Positions 28,001 to 38,228 of a stretch of DNA of 64,000 bases are shown here, in pieces. The translations under genes were made by a program, and so were the position numbers. The notes below the pieces were generated by a model. The model had not been told where the DNA came from and did not search any database. It worked only from the letters and a program-made list of their open reading frames with translations. This stretch comes from Prevotellaceae bacterium (GTDB taxonomy: Bacteria; Bacteroidota; Bacteroidia; Bacteroidales; Bacteroidaceae), in assembly GCA_029219385.1 (NCBI GenBank), contig JAQXTH010000008.1, forward strand, positions 18,982 through 82,981. Reading direction: 5' to 3'. Numbering within the stretch: the stretch's first letter is position 1; every line of letters begins with the position of its first letter.

Positions 28001-29345
28001 CACGGTTGAGCAACACAGGATGTCCGCGCATTACAAACTCAAGAATATCCCAAATAATAGGATCTTTGCGGTCTATAATACGTTTGGCACTTTTAACGGT
28101 TTTCACAATACCACGTTCGATGAGACGACGTATGATAAATGGTTTATAGAGTTCGGCGGCCATGAGTTTCGGCAAACCGCATTCTCCCATATTCAACTCG
28201 GGACCTACAACAATCACCGAACGTGCAGAATAGTCAACGCGCTTACCCAAAAGATTTTGGCGGAAACGTCCTTGTTTTCCCTTAAGCGAGTCGCTAAGAG
28301 ACTTGAGCGGGCGATTGGAATCGCTCTTCACCGAAGAACTCTTGCGCGAATTGTCAAACAAACTGTCGACAGCCTCTTGAAGCATACGCTTTTCATTACG
28401 AAGAATTACCTCAGGAGCTTTTATCTCGATAAGTCTGCGAAGTCGGTTGTTGCGTATCAAGACACGGCGGTAAAGATCATTTAGGTCTGACGTAGCAAAA
28501 CGACCTCCATCAAGTGGAACAAGCGGGCGAAGATCGGGCGGGGTAACAGGTAATATCTTCATTATCATCCACTCAGGCTTGTTAATGCCTTTGCTTGAGC
28601 GAAATGCCTCAACCACCTGAAGTCTTTTAAGAGCCTCGGTCTTGCGCTGCTGTGATGTGTCTGTATGGGCACGGTCGCGCAACTCAAATGAAAGTTTATC
28701 AAGGTCAATGTCGCAAAGCAAGTCATAAACTGCCTCCGCGCCCATTTTGGCCACAAACTTGGCAGGATCTTTATCTTCGAGTTGAGCATTCTCCGCCGGC
28801 AGACGATCTATAAAGTCAAGATACTCTTCTTCAGAAAGCAAATCAAACTTGCGCAACACACCATCATCCATATTGCGTTTGTCTTCATCATCCTTAGGAC
28901 CAAACACACCGGGATTGATTACAACATAACGCTCATAATAGATTATTGCCTCAAGTTTCTTTGAGGGAATGCCAAGAAGATAACTCATCTTGCTTGGCAA
29001 TGTGCGGAAATACCAAATGTGTGCCACCGGCACCTGCAACTGGATATGGCCGCTACGCTCACGACGCACTTTCTTTTCAGTCACCTCCACACCACAACGA
29101 TCACACACAGTGCCTTTGTAGCGAATGCGCTTGTATTTTCCGCAATTACATTCATAGTCTTTTATCGGACCAAAAATTTTCTCACAAAACAAACCATCGC
29201 GTTCGGGCTTGTATGTGCGATAATTAATGGTCTCGGGCTTTGTTACTTCACCCTTGGAATTTTCCAAAATTTCTTCCGGTGAAGCCAGACCTATGGTAAT
29301 CTTAGAGAATGAACTCTTAGTTTTTGTTTCTTTCTTAAATGCCAT
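25041..29345 (-). CDS. rpoC: DNA-directed RNA polymerase subunit beta'
   Basis: 1434 aa. The N-terminal zinc finger uses C66, C68, C81 and C84 (ECNCGKYK...CDRCG). The catalytic metal loop NADFDGDQ spans residues 481-488 with D483, D485 and D487. The second zinc site is in [15 protein letters not shown], followed by the trigger-loop region [21 protein letters not shown]. It forms the active centre of RNA polymerase together with beta. It lies 29 bp after rpoB and is the last gene of the operon. Confidence 0.99.
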   Translation of the reverse strand: MAFKKETKTKSSFSKITIGLASPEEILENSKGEVTKPETINYRTYKPERDGLFCEKIFGPIKDYECNCGKYKRIRYKGTVCDRCGVEVTEKKVRRERSGHIQLQVPVAHIWYFRTLPSKMSYLLGIPSKKLEAIIYYERYVVINPGVFGPKDDEDKRNMDDGVLRKFDLLSEEEYLDFIDRLPAENAQLEDKDPAKFVAKMGAEAVYDLLCDIDLDKLSFELRDRAHTDTSQQRKTEALKRLQVVEAFRSSKGINKPEWMIMKILPVTPPDLRPLVPLDGGRFATSDLNDLYRRVLIRNNRLRRLIEIKAPEVILRNEKRMLQEAVDSLFDNSRKSSSVKSDSNRPLKSLSDSLKGKQGRFRQNLLGKRVDYSARSVIVVGPELNMGECGLPKLMAAELYKPFIIRRLIERGIVKTVKSAKRIIDRKDPIIWDILEFVMRGHPVLLNRAPTLHRLGIQAFQPKMIEGKAIQLHPLACTAFNADFDGDQMAVHLPLSNEAIIEAQTLMLQSHNILNPANGAPITVPSQDMVLGLYYITKLRPGAKGEGLTFYGPEEAIIAYNEKRVDIHAPVKVIVDDLNEAGEIVPTMVETSVGRIIVNEIVPKEIGYVNTIISKKSLRDIIAKVIKSVGMDRACAFLDGIKNLGYKMAYEGGLSFNLDDIIIPKEKVDIVQQGHDEVEQITANYSMGFITDTERYNQVIDTWTHVNNNLKKTLMKQMTEADQGFNSVFMMLDSGARGSADQIAQLAGMRGLMAKPQKAGAEGAQIIENPILSNFKEGMSVLEYFISTHGARKGLADTALKTADAGYLTRRLVDVAHDVIINEEDCGTLRGLECSALKDGDEVISSLGERILGRVSVHDIIHPTTGELILPAGEEITEAVVAQIEASPIESVEIRSVLTCESKRGVCQKCYGRNLATSKMVQLGEAVGVIAAQSIGEPGTQLTLRTFHAGGIASNAAANASIKARHKARLEFDELRTVEITCNDGTPGQIVVGRLAEVRMVDENTGIVLSTQNVPYGSQLFVHDKDVVEPGTLIAQWDPFNAVIVTEMAGKIKFEGVKEGVTYRVEEDEATGLREIIIIESRERSLVPSCHILDEDGNVLRTYNLPIGGHVVVTDGSQIKAGEIIVKIPRAVGKAGDITGGLPRVTELFEARNPSNPAIVSEIDGEIAMGSVKRGNREIIVTSKVGDVKKYLVPLSRQILVQENDFVRAGTPLSDGSITPADILAINGPTAVQEYIVNEVQDVYRLQGVKINDKHFEVIVRQMMRKVRIIDAGDTNFLEDDLVDKIDFFEENDRIWGKKVVVDAGDSENMTKGMIVTARKLRDENSYLKRRDLRPVEVRDALPATSNQVLQGITRAALQTKSFMSAASFQETTKVLNEAAIRGRVDYLQGMKENVICGHLIPAGTGMPQFRDIIVGSKDEYQETAEPSYSEYEY

Positions 29346-29374
29346 ATTTATTTATGATGTATTAAGAGGTGATT

Positions 29375-32300
29375 TTAATCTAATTTAAGACTCAAGCCCA
29401 AGCCACGCAATTCGTGGAGAAGCACGTTGAGAGATTCAGGAATGCCCGGTGTGGGTATGGGATCGCCTTTGACAATGGCCTCGTATGATTTCGCACGACC
29501 AACAACATCGTCTGACTTGATGGTGAGCATTTCTTGAAGCACATGAGAAGCACCAAAGGCCTCAAGTGCCCAAACCTCCATTTCTCCAAAACGCTGACCA
29601 CCAAACTGAGCTTTACCGCCAAGAGGTTGTTGGGTAATCAGAGAATATGGGCCAATGGAACGAGCGTGCATCTTGTCTTCAACCATGTGACCGAGCTTCA
29701 ACATATATGTGACACCAACAGTAGCCTTTTGGTCAAATTTTTCACCTGTGGCACCATCATACAACTGGGTGGAACCAAGGTGGGGAAGTCCGGCCTTGTC
29801 TGTCCATTCCTCAAGATCTTTAAGCGAAGCACCATCAAAGATCGGTGTAGCAAACTTCACACCCATCTTGCGGCCGGCATAACCGAGCACGGCCTCAAAA
29901 ATCTGACCCAAATTCATACGCGAAGGCACACCCAGTGGGTTAAGCACAATGTCGACCGGGGTTCCGTCTTCAAGGAACGGCATATCTTCCTGGCGCACAA
30001 TCTTTGAAACAATACCCTTGTTTCCATGACGACCGGCCATCTTGTCACCAACACCGATTTTACGTTTCTTGGCTACAAGCACCTTGGCCAACTGAAGCAC
30101 ACCCGAGGGAAGTTCGTCACCAATCGTAACAGCAAAGTTCTTGCGTTTCAATTCGGCATCCTGCAACTTATATTTCTTCAAATAATTTACAATGACTGCC
30201 GAAATCAACTCGTTAGTATGAGCGTCTGATGTCCATTTACTTATCTGAACAGAAGAGAAATCAACCGAATTGAGCAAAGCTGCAGAAAATTTTGCACCCT
30301 TGGCAATCGCTATTTCACCCAAATTGTTCTTTACGCCCACAGAAATCTTATCTTTTGTGAGCACAAGCAACTTGTCAATGAGTATCTTCTTCAACTCTTC
30401 TACATTTGCTTCAAACTCTGCCTGTATCTGAGCCAAAGCCTTCTTGTCGTCAGAGCGCGAAGTGCGAGTCTTTTGAGCACGCGCAAACATATGTTTGTCT
30501 ATAATAACACCCGACAACGAAGGATTGGCCTTCAAAGATGCGTCTTTCACATCACCGGCTCTATCACCAAAAATTGCACGAAGCAATTTCTCCTCGGGCG
30601 AAGGATCGCTCTCGCCCTTGGGAGTAATCTTACCAATCAATATATCACCCGGCTCAACGCGCACACCAATGCGAACAACACCATTCTCATCAAGATCTTT
30701 GGTAGCCTCCTCACTCACATTGGGAATATCAGATGTAAACTCCTCTTGTCCACGTTTTGTCTCACGCACTGCAAGAGAATATTCATCCACATGCACAGAA
30801 GTAAGAATATCTTCTCGCACCAAACGCTCGTTAAGCACAATGGCATCCTCATAATTATAACCTTTCCAAGGCATGTAAGCCACAAGCAAGTTGCGACCCA
30901 ACGCCAATTCGCCTTGAGCCGTGGCATAACCCTCTGTAAGTACATCTCCGGCTTTCACCTTATCACCCTTTCTGCATATCGGGCGCAAGTCAATGGTCAT
31001 ATTCTGATTGGTACGACGGAACTTAGGTAACTTATATTCCTTCACAGCACTGTCGAAGCTCACAAAATCTTCTTCCTCAGTGCGGTCATATCTTATTATA
31101 ATCTTTGAAGCATCTACATACTCCACTACACCGGAGCCCTCAGCACAAACCATTGTACGCGAATCCTCGCAAACCTGTTTCTCTATACCTGTACCAACAA
31201 TTGGTTGCTCTGTTGTAATGAGAGGCACTGCCTGTCGCATCATGTTTGAACCCATCAACGCACGGTGGGCATCATCATGCTCAAGGAAAGGAATCAATGC
31301 TGCTGCAATAGAAGCAATCTGCTGCGGAGCTACGTCCATCAACTCTACTTCTGACGGTGGCACAACAGGATAGTCGGCATCCTGACGACACTTTACAACC
31401 TTGCGAATAAACGTACCATCTTCATTAAGCGGAGCATTACCCTGACCTATAATTTTCTGGTCTTCTTCTTCGGCAGAAAGGTATACGATGTCATCATTAT
31501 TAAGATTTACCACTGAATTTTCAACCTTACGATAAGGTGTTTCGATAAATCCAAGTTCATTTATCTTTGCATAAACACACAATGAAGAAATCAAACCAAT
31601 GTTAGGTCCTTCCGGTGATTCGATAGGACAAAGGCGACCATAATGCGTATAGTGCACATCGCGTACTTCAAAGCCGGCACGGTCACGTGTCAGACCACCG
31701 GGACCCAATGCAGACAAACGACGCTTATGGGTCACCTCTGCCAATGGATTAGTCTGATCCATAAACTGAGACAACGGATTTGCACCAAAGAATGAGTTAA
31801 TTACCGAAGAAACAGTCTTGGAATTGATAAGATCCGTCGGAGAGAACACTTCATAGTCTCTCACATTCATGCGCTCACGAATAGTGCGGCTCATGCGAGC
31901 AAGACCTATATTAAACTGATTTGCCAACTGCTCACCAACCGTGCGCACACGACGATTGCTCAAGTGGTCGATATCGTCAAGTTGAGCCTTAGCATTTATA
32001 AGTTGAATAAGATACTTGATAATCTCTATAATATCCTCTTTGGTAAGTACGCGCACGCTCATATCTGTTGACAAACCCAACTTATGATTGATGCGATAGC
32101 GACCAACCTCACCGAGGTCATAACGACGATCAGAGAAGAAAAGATTGTTTATTACCTCACGCGCACTTGCATCATCAGCAGGGTCTGCATTACGCAACGA
32201 ACGGTAAATAGTTACAATAGCCTCAATTTCAGAGTTGCTCGTATCTTTCTGCAACGTATTGAAAATAATAGAATAGTCAGTAGCAGAGACATCCTCCTTG

Positions 32301-33184
32301 TGTATCAATATCTTCTTCGCACCACTCTCTATTATCTTTTCTGCAACATCACTATCAAGCACTGTCTCACGCTCAACAATAACCTCGTTGCGTTCAATGG
32401 AAACAACTTCACCGGTGTCTTCGTCTACATAGTCTTCCGACCAACTGTTAAGCACGCGCGAAGCCAATTTTTTTCCAATATATTTCTTTAAAGTAGCCTT
32501 GCTTACTTTCACTTCCTCGGCAAGGTCAAAAATGTCAAGAATGTCTTTGTCGCTTTCAAAGCCTATGGCACGCAACAAAGTTGTCACCGGCAATTTCTTC
32601 TTACGATCAATATAGGCATACATCACATTGTTGATGTCTGTGGCAAACTCTATCCAAGAGCCCTTAAACGGAATAATACGAGCCGAATACAACTGAGTAC
32701 CGTTAGAGTGGATCGAAGAACCAAAAAACACACCCGGTGAACGATGAAGTTGAGAAACAACAACACGCTCGGCACCATTTATGATAAATGTACCATTATT
32801 GGTCATATAAGGAATAGGACCAAGAAACACATCCTGAATCTGAGTATCAAAATCCTCATGATCGGGATCTGTACAATATAATTTCAATTTGGCTTTCAAG
32901 GGCACACTATACGTCAAGCCTCCGATAAGACACTCCTCTATCGTATAGCGTGGAGGATCGATATAATAATCCAAAAACTCAAGCACAAAATTATTGCGAG
33001 TGTCTGAAATAGGAAAGTTTTCGGCAAACACCTTATAAAGACCGTCATTCTTACGCAACTCGGGCGGTGTATCCAATTGAAAAAACTCCCTAAACGACTT
33101 AAGCTGGACATCCAAGAAGTCCGGATAAGGCATCGGCTTTCTAATGGACGCAAAGTTTACTCTGTTGTTAATAATTTGAGACAT
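29375..33184 (-). CDS. rpoB: DNA-directed RNA polymerase subunit beta
   Basis: 1269 aa, the usual length for Bacteroidetes. The rifampicin region reads [25 protein letters not shown] with the wild-type residues expected in sensitive strains. The Mg/NTP-binding segment [12 protein letters not shown] and the C-terminal beta'-binding region ([36 protein letters not shown]) are intact. Two hairpins in the rplL-rpoB gap probably adjust its expression relative to the ribosomal proteins. Confidence 0.99.
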   Translation of the reverse strand: MSQIINNRVNFASIRKPMPYPDFLDVQLKSFREFFQLDTPPELRKNDGLYKVFAENFPISDTRNNFVLEFLDYYIDPPRYTIEECLIGGLTYSVPLKAKLKLYCTDPDHEDFDTQIQDVFLGPIPYMTNNGTFIINGAERVVVSQLHRSPGVFFGSSIHSNGTQLYSARIIPFKGSWIEFATDINNVMYAYIDRKKKLPVTTLLRAIGFESDKDILDIFDLAEEVKVSKATLKKYIGKKLASRVLNSWSEDYVDEDTGEVVSIERNEVIVERETVLDSDVAEKIIESGAKKILIHKEDVSATDYSIIFNTLQKDTSNSEIEAIVTIYRSLRNADPADDASAREVINNLFFSDRRYDLGEVGRYRINHKLGLSTDMSVRVLTKEDIIEIIKYLIQLINAKAQLDDIDHLSNRRVRTVGEQLANQFNIGLARMSRTIRERMNVRDYEVFSPTDLINSKTVSSVINSFFGANPLSQFMDQTNPLAEVTHKRRLSALGPGGLTRDRAGFEVRDVHYTHYGRLCPIESPEGPNIGLISSLCVYAKINELGFIETPYRKVENSVVNLNNDDIVYLSAEEEDQKIIGQGNAPLNEDGTFIRKVVKCRQDADYPVVPPSEVELMDVAPQQIASIAAALIPFLEHDDAHRALMGSNMMRQAVPLITTEQPIVGTGIEKQVCEDSRTMVCAEGSGVVEYVDASKIIIRYDRTEEEDFVSFDSAVKEYKLPKFRRTNQNMTIDLRPICRKGDKVKAGDVLTEGYATAQGELALGRNLLVAYMPWKGYNYEDAIVLNERLVREDILTSVHVDEYSLAVRETKRGQEEFTSDIPNVSEEATKDLDENGVVRIGVRVEPGDILIGKITPKGESDPSPEEKLLRAIFGDRAGDVKDASLKANPSLSGVIIDKHMFARAQKTRTSRSDDKKALAQIQAEFEANVEELKKILIDKLLVLTKDKISVGVKNNLGEIAIAKGAKFSAALLNSVDFSSVQISKWTSDAHTNELISAVIVNYLKKYKLQDAELKRKNFAVTIGDELPSGVLQLAKVLVAKKRKIGVGDKMAGRHGNKGIVSKIVRQEDMPFLEDGTPVDIVLNPLGVPSRMNLGQIFEAVLGYAGRKMGVKFATPIFDGASLKDLEEWTDKAGLPHLGSTQLYDGATGEKFDQKATVGVTYMLKLGHMVEDKMHARSIGPYSLITQQPLGGKAQFGGQRFGEMEVWALEAFGASHVLQEMLTIKSDDVVGRAKSYEAIVKGDPIPTPGIPESLNVLLHELRGLGLSLKLD

Positions 33185-33240
33185 AAAATAAAACGCGCGT
33201 TATCGTTTGTAAATAATATTTCTTTAAGAGAGATTATAAA

Positions 33241-33260
33241 ACTACCATTCAATTGGTAGT
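33241..33260 (-). terminator. Second rplL-rpoB intergenic hairpin
   Basis: ACTACCA and TGGTAGT form a 7-bp stem with a 6-nt loop, followed on the minus strand by TTTATAAT. It is a weak terminator or an RNA processing site. Confidence 0.5.
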
Positions 33261-33275
33261 TACAAGATACAAAAA

Positions 33276-33308
33276 GGTTAAGAACCCCCTACCAGAGGAC
33301 TCTTAACC
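33276..33308 (-). terminator. Attenuator-like terminator between rplL and rpoB
   Basis: GGTTAAGA (33276-33283) pairs with TCTTAACC (33301-33308), with a partly pairing GC-rich loop. On the minus strand it is followed by TTTTTG (33275-33270). Since rpoB has no other visible promoter, readthrough must be partial, as at the E. coli rplL-rpoB attenuator. Confidence 0.65.
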
Positions 33309-33332
33309 AAATGTGTCTTAATTAAGCGGAAA

Positions 33333-33710
33333 TTACTTGATTTCAACTTCGCCGCCGGCCTCTTCGATAGCTTTCTTGAGAGCCTCAGCGTCGTCTTTAG
33401 ATACGCCTTCCTTAACAGCCTTGGGAGCAGCATCTACGAGTTCCTTAGCTTCTTTCAAGCCAAGACCGCAAGCTTCCTTCACAGCCTTAACAACCTGAAG
33501 TTTTGCAGCACCTGCGCTCTTCAATACTACATCAAAAGAAGTTTTTTCTTCAGCAGCCTCAGCAGCACCACCGGCAGCAGGACCGGCAACAGCAACAGCT
33601 GCAGCAGCAGGCTCAATGCCATATTCTTCTTTCAAAACTGTAACCAACTCATTTACTTCCTTTACTGTCAAATTTACCAATTCTTCAGCAATAGCTTTAA
33701 TATCTGCCAT
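33333..33710 (-). CDS. rplL: 50S ribosomal protein L7/L12
   Basis: 125 aa. The N-terminal dimerisation helix region (about 1-35) is followed by an Ala/Gly-rich hinge ([21 protein letters not shown], about 36-56). The C-terminal factor-binding domain contains [45 protein letters not shown] and EAGGEVEIK. It forms the flexible stalk that recruits translation GTPases. Confidence 0.98.
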   Translation of the reverse strand: MADIKAIAEELVNLTVKEVNELVTVLKEEYGIEPAAAAVAVAGPAAGGAAEAAEEKTSFDVVLKSAGAAKLQVVKAVKEACGLGLKEAKELVDAAPKAVKEGVSKDDAEALKKAIEEAGGEVEIK

Positions 33711-33779
33711 TTTTTATTCTAAATTAAATTGTTTATACTTATTAAATGTTAAAATTATTGCTTCAAGCAACATGCCTCA

Positions 33780-34292
33780 TTAGGCACGCTCGCTCAAAGT
33801 CTTTAGGATACCATGAATATTGTTGCCTCCCGATTGAAGAGCAGACACAACATTCTTGATTGGAGACTGAAGCAAAGCAACAACATCGGCAACGAGTTCT
33901 TCTTTGCTCTTAAGAGCAGCGAGTGCATCCAATTGATCTGCGCCATAGAAACCACCCTCAGCATAAGCACCTTTAAGAGCCTTAATGCCCGACTTAGGAT
34001 TGTTCTTCAACATTTTTCCGGGAACGTTGGCGACCTCTGTAAATAATACAGAAGATGTTCCCTTAAGCGCATCATACAACGGAGAGAAATCAACCTCTGC
34101 TGCTTCCAAAGCCTTCTGGAAGAGTGTGTTCTTCACAGTAACCATTTTAACATTCTGCTTAAAGCAGAGACGGCGAAGGCTTGTGGTTTGCTCTGCATTG
34201 AGACCCTCAGTATCTACAATATAAAAATGAGGATATTTTGCGATGAGCTCACCCAAATTTGCTATAATTACGTTTTTATCTTCTTTTCTCAT
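33780..34292 (-). CDS. rplJ: 50S ribosomal protein L10
   Basis: 170 aa, N-terminal MRKEDKNVIIANLGELIAKYP and the L10 core VTVKNTLFQKALE followed by GTSSVLFTE. The C-terminal helix that carries L7/L12 dimers is present. It is the stalk base. The gene starts 17 bp after rplA, so there is no long L10-type autoregulatory leader at this point. Confidence 0.97.
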   Translation of the reverse strand: MRKEDKNVIIANLGELIAKYPHFYIVDTEGLNAEQTTSLRRLCFKQNVKMVTVKNTLFQKALEAAEVDFSPLYDALKGTSSVLFTEVANVPGKMLKNNPKSGIKALKGAYAEGGFYGADQLDALAALKSKEELVADVVALLQSPIKNVVSALQSGGNNIHGILKTLSERA

Positions 34293-34309
34293 GATTGACT
34301 GCTTAATTA

Positions 34310-35005
34310 TTATTCAACAATAGACTTAGGATCAATCTTGATACCTCTACTCATCGTAGTCGAGATGAAAACGCTCTTCATATAAGTTCCTTTAGCAGTT
34401 GCAGGTTTCAGTTTGTTGATAGTCGAAATAAATGCACTTGCATTCTCAACAATCTTTTGAGGTTCAAACGAAATCTTACCAATAGAAGCATGAACGATAC
34501 CGGTCTTGTCAACCTTAAAGTCTATTTTACCGGCCTTAACTTCTGTTACTGCCTTAGCAACATCCATTGTTACTGTGCCGGCCTTGGGATTTGGCATCAA
34601 GCCACGAGGACCTAAAATACGACCCAACGGACCCAACTTACCCATCACAGCAGGCATAGTAATTACAACATCAACATCAGTCCAACCACCTTTTATCTTT
34701 TCGATATACTCGTCAAGACCAACATAGTCGGCACCGGCAGCTTTAGCCTCGGCCTCTTTGTCAGGTGTACAAAGAACTAATACTCTAACTGTTTTTCCGG
34801 TACCATTGGGCAGGGTACATACACCGCGAACCATCTGATTAGCCTTACGAGGATCCACACCCAAACGCACGTCCATATCAACCGACGCGTCAAATTTTGT
34901 GGTAGTAATCTCCTTGAGGAGTTCAGATGCTTCAGCAAGTGTGTAGGACTTTCCTGCTTCAATCTTCCCGGCAGTCAACTTTTGATTTTTAGTTAATTTG
35001 CTCAT
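34310..35005 (-). CDS. rplA: 50S ribosomal protein L1
   Basis: 231 aa, full length. The L1 signatures are [25 protein letters not shown] and the second-domain motif [21 protein letters not shown]. It binds 23S rRNA at the L1 stalk and often also represses its own mRNA. It lies 12 bp after rplK. Confidence 0.98.
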   Translation of the reverse strand: MSKLTKNQKLTAGKIEAGKSYTLAEASELLKEITTTKFDASVDMDVRLGVDPRKANQMVRGVCTLPNGTGKTVRVLVLCTPDKEAEAKAAGADYVGLDEYIEKIKGGWTDVDVVITMPAVMGKLGPLGRILGPRGLMPNPKAGTVTMDVAKAVTEVKAGKIDFKVDKTGIVHASIGKISFEPQKIVENASAFISTINKLKPATAKGTYMKSVFISTTMSRGIKIDPKSIVE

Positions 35006-35017
35006 TGTTCGAAGATT

Positions 35018-35461
35018 TTAATTGTTTGCGGGAAATTCCCCGGTTACAGTAATACCCATACTACGAGCCGTACCGGCAATCAAGCGCATAGCACTCTCTA
35101 CAGTGAAACAATTCAAGTCAGGCATTTTATCTTCAGCGATAACTTTTACCTGGTCCCATGTAATAGAGGCAACCTTTTTACGGTTGGGCTCAGCAGAGCC
35201 ACCTTTTACCTTGGCTGCTTCCATGAGCTGAACTGCTGCAGGAGGAGTCTTGATAACAAATGTAAAGCTCTTGTCATCATAATAGGTGATGACAACCGGC
35301 AACACCTTACCTGCCTTGTTCTGCGTAAGCGCATTAAACTGCTTGCAGAAGTCCATGATGTTCAGACCCTTGGAACCAAGAGCAGGACCAACAGGAGGCG
35401 AAGGATTTGCAGCGCCGCCTTTAATCTGTAATTTGATTATTCCAGCAACTTCTTTAGCCAT
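35018..35461 (-). CDS. rplK: 50S ribosomal protein L11
   Basis: 147 aa, full length. The motif [27 protein letters not shown] near the N-terminus and [11 protein letters not shown] near the C-terminus are diagnostic. It binds the GTPase-associated rRNA region. It follows nusG by 60 bp. Confidence 0.98.
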   Translation of the reverse strand: MAKEVAGIIKLQIKGGAANPSPPVGPALGSKGLNIMDFCKQFNALTQNKAGKVLPVVITYYDDKSFTFVIKTPPAAVQLMEAAKVKGGSAEPNRKKVASITWDQVKVIAEDKMPDLNCFTVESAMRLIAGTARSMGITVTGEFPANN

Positions 35462-35521
35462 TGTTTTTAATTATTTTAAAATATTTGCGAGATTCTTCAT
35501 CGCGTCCGTAACACTACGCAA

Positions 35522-36055
35522 TCAAAGTTTCTCAACTTGCCCAAAACTAAGATTTAAGGCCGTTTCACGACCAAAAACCTTAACCAACACCGTCAACTTC
35601 TTTCTTTCGGCATTTACCTCACTGATAACACCGTTAAAAGTAGAAAACGGACCGTCGGCCACCTTCACCTGCTCGCCAACCATAAATGTAATGTCTGATT
35701 CAACATCAACATCTACGCTGGCAACAGTACCCATGAGTCGGTCAACCTCTGACTGCCTTATCGGAGCAGGATTGTCCATACCGCCAAGTATTCCAACCAC
35801 ATTAGGTATGTTGCGAAGAGCGTGTGCAATCTCTCCTACCATTGCTGCCTGCACATAGACATAACCGGAATAGAGAATGCGGTCTGCGACAACTCGCTTT
35901 CCATTGCGCACTTGAACAACTTTTTCTGTGGGTACTAATGTCTGACCAACATAACCTCCGAGCGTACCATTGTTTATTGCAGCATCGATATACTCTTTAA
36001 CTTTGGTCTCCTTTCCTGTAATTGCACGAAGCACATACCATTTCATATCAGCCAT
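35522..36055 (-). CDS. nusG: Transcription termination/antitermination protein NusG
   Basis: 177 aa. The N-terminal NGN domain ([20 protein letters not shown], then [14 protein letters not shown] and NVVGILGG) is followed by a KOW domain ([20 protein letters not shown]). It binds RNA polymerase, influences pausing and Rho action, and can couple to ribosomes. It lies 21 bp after secE. Confidence 0.97.
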   Translation of the reverse strand: MADMKWYVLRAITGKETKVKEYIDAAINNGTLGGYVGQTLVPTEKVVQVRNGKRVVADRILYSGYVYVQAAMVGEIAHALRNIPNVVGILGGMDNPAPIRQSEVDRLMGTVASVDVDVESDITFMVGEQVKVADGPFSTFNGVISEVNAERKKLTVLVKVFGRETALNLSFGQVEKL

Positions 36056-36076
36056 AGCGCAATTTCTTTTACAAGT

Positions 36077-36268
36077 TTAATGAGGATATATTGTTGTCAT
36101 GACAAACTGGAACAACTTGTCCATACCGAAAACCACAACAGCTATAATCACGGAAGCAGTTAAAACGATTAGAGCCTTGTGGGTCAACTCATTTCGAGTA
36201 GGCCAGGTTGTTTTGTGTAGCAATTCTTCGTAAGAATTTTTACAGTATTTGATTAACTTCTTAAACAT
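36077..36268 (-). CDS. secE: Preprotein translocase subunit SecE
   Basis: 63 aa from ATG 36268 (MFKKLIKYCKNSYEELLHKTTWP). This is the short SecE form with an amphipathic N-terminal helix, the TTWPTRNEL loop and one transmembrane segment (ALIVLTASVIIAVVVFGMDKLF). Longer in-frame extensions upstream would read through tRNA-Trp and are rejected. SecE clamps SecY in the Sec translocon. It is transcribed with tRNA-Trp and nusG. Confidence 0.95.
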   Translation of the reverse strand: MFKKLIKYCKNSYEELLHKTTWPTRNELTHKALIVLTASVIIAVVVFGMDKLFQFVMTTIYPH

Positions 36269-36287
36269 ATACTTTTGTCTATTTATG

Positions 36288-36360
36288 CACGGGAAGAGAG
36301 GCTCGAACTCCCGACACCTGGTTTTGGAGACCAGTGCTCTACCAACTGAGCTATTCCCGT
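36288..36360 (-). tRNA. tRNA-Trp(CCA)
   Basis: A 73-nt cloverleaf on the minus strand. The acceptor is ACGGGAA/TTCCCGT, the anticodon stem CTGGT/ACCAG has loop CTCCAAA, and the anticodon is CCA. It lies between tuf and secE, as is common in bacteria. Confidence 0.96.
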
Positions 36361-36364
36361 ATAT

Positions 36365-36410
36365 AAAGTCCTTGCACAAGGTGTGTTGCCAAATACAAGG
36401 ACTTTATTTT
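36365..36410 (-). terminator. Hairpin after tuf, terminator-like
   Basis: AAAGTCCTTG (36365-36374) pairs with CAAGGACTTT (36396-36405). It lies between tuf and tRNA-Trp, so it is either a partial terminator or a processing structure. Confidence 0.65.
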
Positions 36411-36445
36411 GTCCCATAGAGGCTCAATGCGCCCCGATGATTGTA

Positions 36446-37633
36446 TTATTCGATAATTTCAGTAATCTGACCCGAACCAACGGTGCGACCACCTTCACGA
36501 ATAGCGAAGCGGAGACCCACGTTAAGAGCAACTGCGTAGATAAGTTCTACAGTAATCTCCACGTTATCACCGGGCATTACCATATCTGTTCCTTCAGGAA
36601 GAGAGATTTCACCGGTACAGTCCATAGTACGGAGATAGAACTGAGGACGATATTTGTTGCCGAATGGAGTGTGGCGACCACCTTCTTCTTTCTTCAACAC
36701 ATAGATAGAAGCCTTAAATTTCTTGTGAGGTTTGATTACACCCGGATGAGTGATTACCATACCACGCTTAACTTCATTCTTGTCGATACCGCGGAGGAGA
36801 AGACCAACATTATCACCGGCCTCACCCTGATCCAAAAGTTTGCGGAACATTTCAACACCGGTAACAACCGATTTCTTATCTTCACCGAGACCAAGGATCT
36901 GAACTTCGTCACCAACCTTGATAACACCGGTTTCGATACGACCGGTAGCAACAGTACCACGACCGGTGATAGAGAACACGTCTTCAACAGGCATCAAGAA
37001 AGGTTTCTCGATGTCGCGAACAGGCTCCTGGATCCAAGTGTCGCAAGCATCCATAAGCTCCATCACCTTGTCTTCCCACTCAGGAACACCGTTGAGAGCA
37101 CCAAGAGCAGAACCACGGATAATAGGAGTATCCTCTTCGAAATCGTATGCTTGGAGAAGTTCTGTTACTTCCATTTCAACGAGTTCAAGCATTTCCTCAT
37201 CGTCAACCATATCACACTTGTTGAGGAACACAACAAGACGAGGTACGTTTACTTGGCGAGCGAGAAGAATGTGCTCACGAGTCTGAGGCATCGGACCATC
37301 GGTAGCAGCAACCACGATGATAGCACCGTCCATCTGAGCAGCACCGGTTACCATGTTCTTAACGTAGTCGGCATGACCCGGACAGTCAACGTGTGCATAG
37401 TGGCGCTTTGCTGTTTCATACTCAATGTGAGCAGTATTGATGGTGATACCACGCTCTTTCTCTTCGGGAGCGTTGTCAATCTGATCGAAAGACTTAACAT
37501 CCTCAGAACCGAAGCCCTTGTCGTGGAGAACCTTAGAGATAGCAGCAGTAAGAGTAGTCTTACCGTGGTCAACGTGACCAATTGTACCAATGTTTACATG
37601 CGGTTTGGTACGTACGAACGTTTCTTTTGCCAT
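36446..37633 (-). CDS. tuf: Translation elongation factor Tu
   Basis: 395 aa. The G1 motif GHVDHGKT (19-26), the [12 protein letters not shown] switch and NKCD guanine-recognition motifs are present, followed by beta-barrel domains 2 and 3 ending in VGSGQITEI. It delivers aminoacyl-tRNA to the ribosome. It sits in the tRNA-tuf-secE operon. The large open frame on the opposite strand is a codon-usage shadow. Confidence 0.99.
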   Translation of the reverse strand: MAKETFVRTKPHVNIGTIGHVDHGKTTLTAAISKVLHDKGFGSEDVKSFDQIDNAPEEKERGITINTAHIEYETAKRHYAHVDCPGHADYVKNMVTGAAQMDGAIIVVAATDGPMPQTREHILLARQVNVPRLVVFLNKCDMVDDEEMLELVEMEVTELLQAYDFEEDTPIIRGSALGALNGVPEWEDKVMELMDACDTWIQEPVRDIEKPFLMPVEDVFSITGRGTVATGRIETGVIKVGDEVQILGLGEDKKSVVTGVEMFRKLLDQGEAGDNVGLLLRGIDKNEVKRGMVITHPGVIKPHKKFKASIYVLKKEEGGRHTPFGNKYRPQFYLRTMDCTGEISLPEGTDMVMPGDNVEITVELIYAVALNVGLRFAIREGGRTVGSGQITEIIE

Positions 37634-37673
37634 AATTTTGGTATTTTTTTAATGTTTAAAATATTCTTTGATT

Positions 37674-37704
37674 AAAAAGAGAGGTATGAAAAACCAGGCC
37701 TCTC
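37674..37704 (-). terminator. Attenuator-like hairpin between tRNA-Thr and tuf
   Basis: GAGAGG (37679-37684) pairs with CCTCTC (37699-37704). On the minus strand it is followed by TTTTT (37678-37674). It could release part of the tRNA transcripts before tuf. Confidence 0.5.
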
Positions 37705-37723
37705 CTATTCTTTTTCATTTTAG

Positions 37724-37795
<72 letters not shown>

Positions 37796-37804
37796 ATTTT
37801 TTTG

Positions 37805-37877
37805 AGCGGAAGACGGGGCTCAAACCCGCGACCCCCAGCTTGGAAGGCTAGTGCTCTATCAACTGAGCTACTTCCGC
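37805..37877 (-). tRNA. tRNA-Gly(TCC)
   Basis: A 73-nt cloverleaf. The acceptor is GCGGAAG/CTTCCGC, the anticodon loop is CTTCCAA and the anticodon TCC. Confidence 0.96.
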
Positions 37878-37951
37878 AATTTTCAAACGACCTCCTTTGA
37901 TACATTTCTTTAAATTAAAAGAAAACGCATTCAAAAGCCATTTGCTTTTAG

Positions 37952-38034
37952 TGGGTGCTGATGGATTCGAACCACCGAAGTCGAAAGACAGCAGATTTAC
38001 AGTCTGCCCCATTTGGCCACTCTGGAAAACACCC
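37952..38034 (-). tRNA. tRNA-Tyr(GTA)
   Basis: An 83-nt tRNA with a long variable arm, as in bacterial class II tRNA-Tyr. The acceptor is GGGTGTT/AGCACCC, the anticodon stem GCAGA/TCTGC has loop CTGTAAA, anticodon GTA. Confidence 0.96.
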
Positions 38035-38110
38035 AAATAAATTCCGTTTACCTTTGCTCAATAGTTATCGCCATAACCACATTATACAAACATCGCATAC
38101 GAAACGGGTG

Positions 38111-38138
38111 CAAAGGTAATAACATTTTTGATAACCAA
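38111..38138 (-). promoter_or_regulatory. Promoter of the tRNA-tuf-secE-nusG-rpl-rpo operon
   Basis: TACCTTTG on the minus strand (38118-38111) with TTG at 38138-38136 and a 17-bp spacer. It is the only good match upstream of tRNA-Tyr. Confidence 0.55.
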
Positions 38139-38228
38139 GCAACTTTTCTCTGTTTTTTTTCAAAAAATATTGATTTTTACCGTTCAAAAGGGCTTGCTTT
38201 AACAACAAAAGGGCTTTTACCCTCCTTT

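Noticed and set aside
36269..36379. A longer SecE beginning MCKDFIYGNSSVG
   Set aside because: The extension is the translation of tRNA-Trp; the start at 36268 gives the normal short SecE.
36383..37675. A 430-codon plus-strand open frame opposite tuf
   Set aside because: It covers tuf exactly; highly biased codons of EF-Tu leave the opposite strand open.
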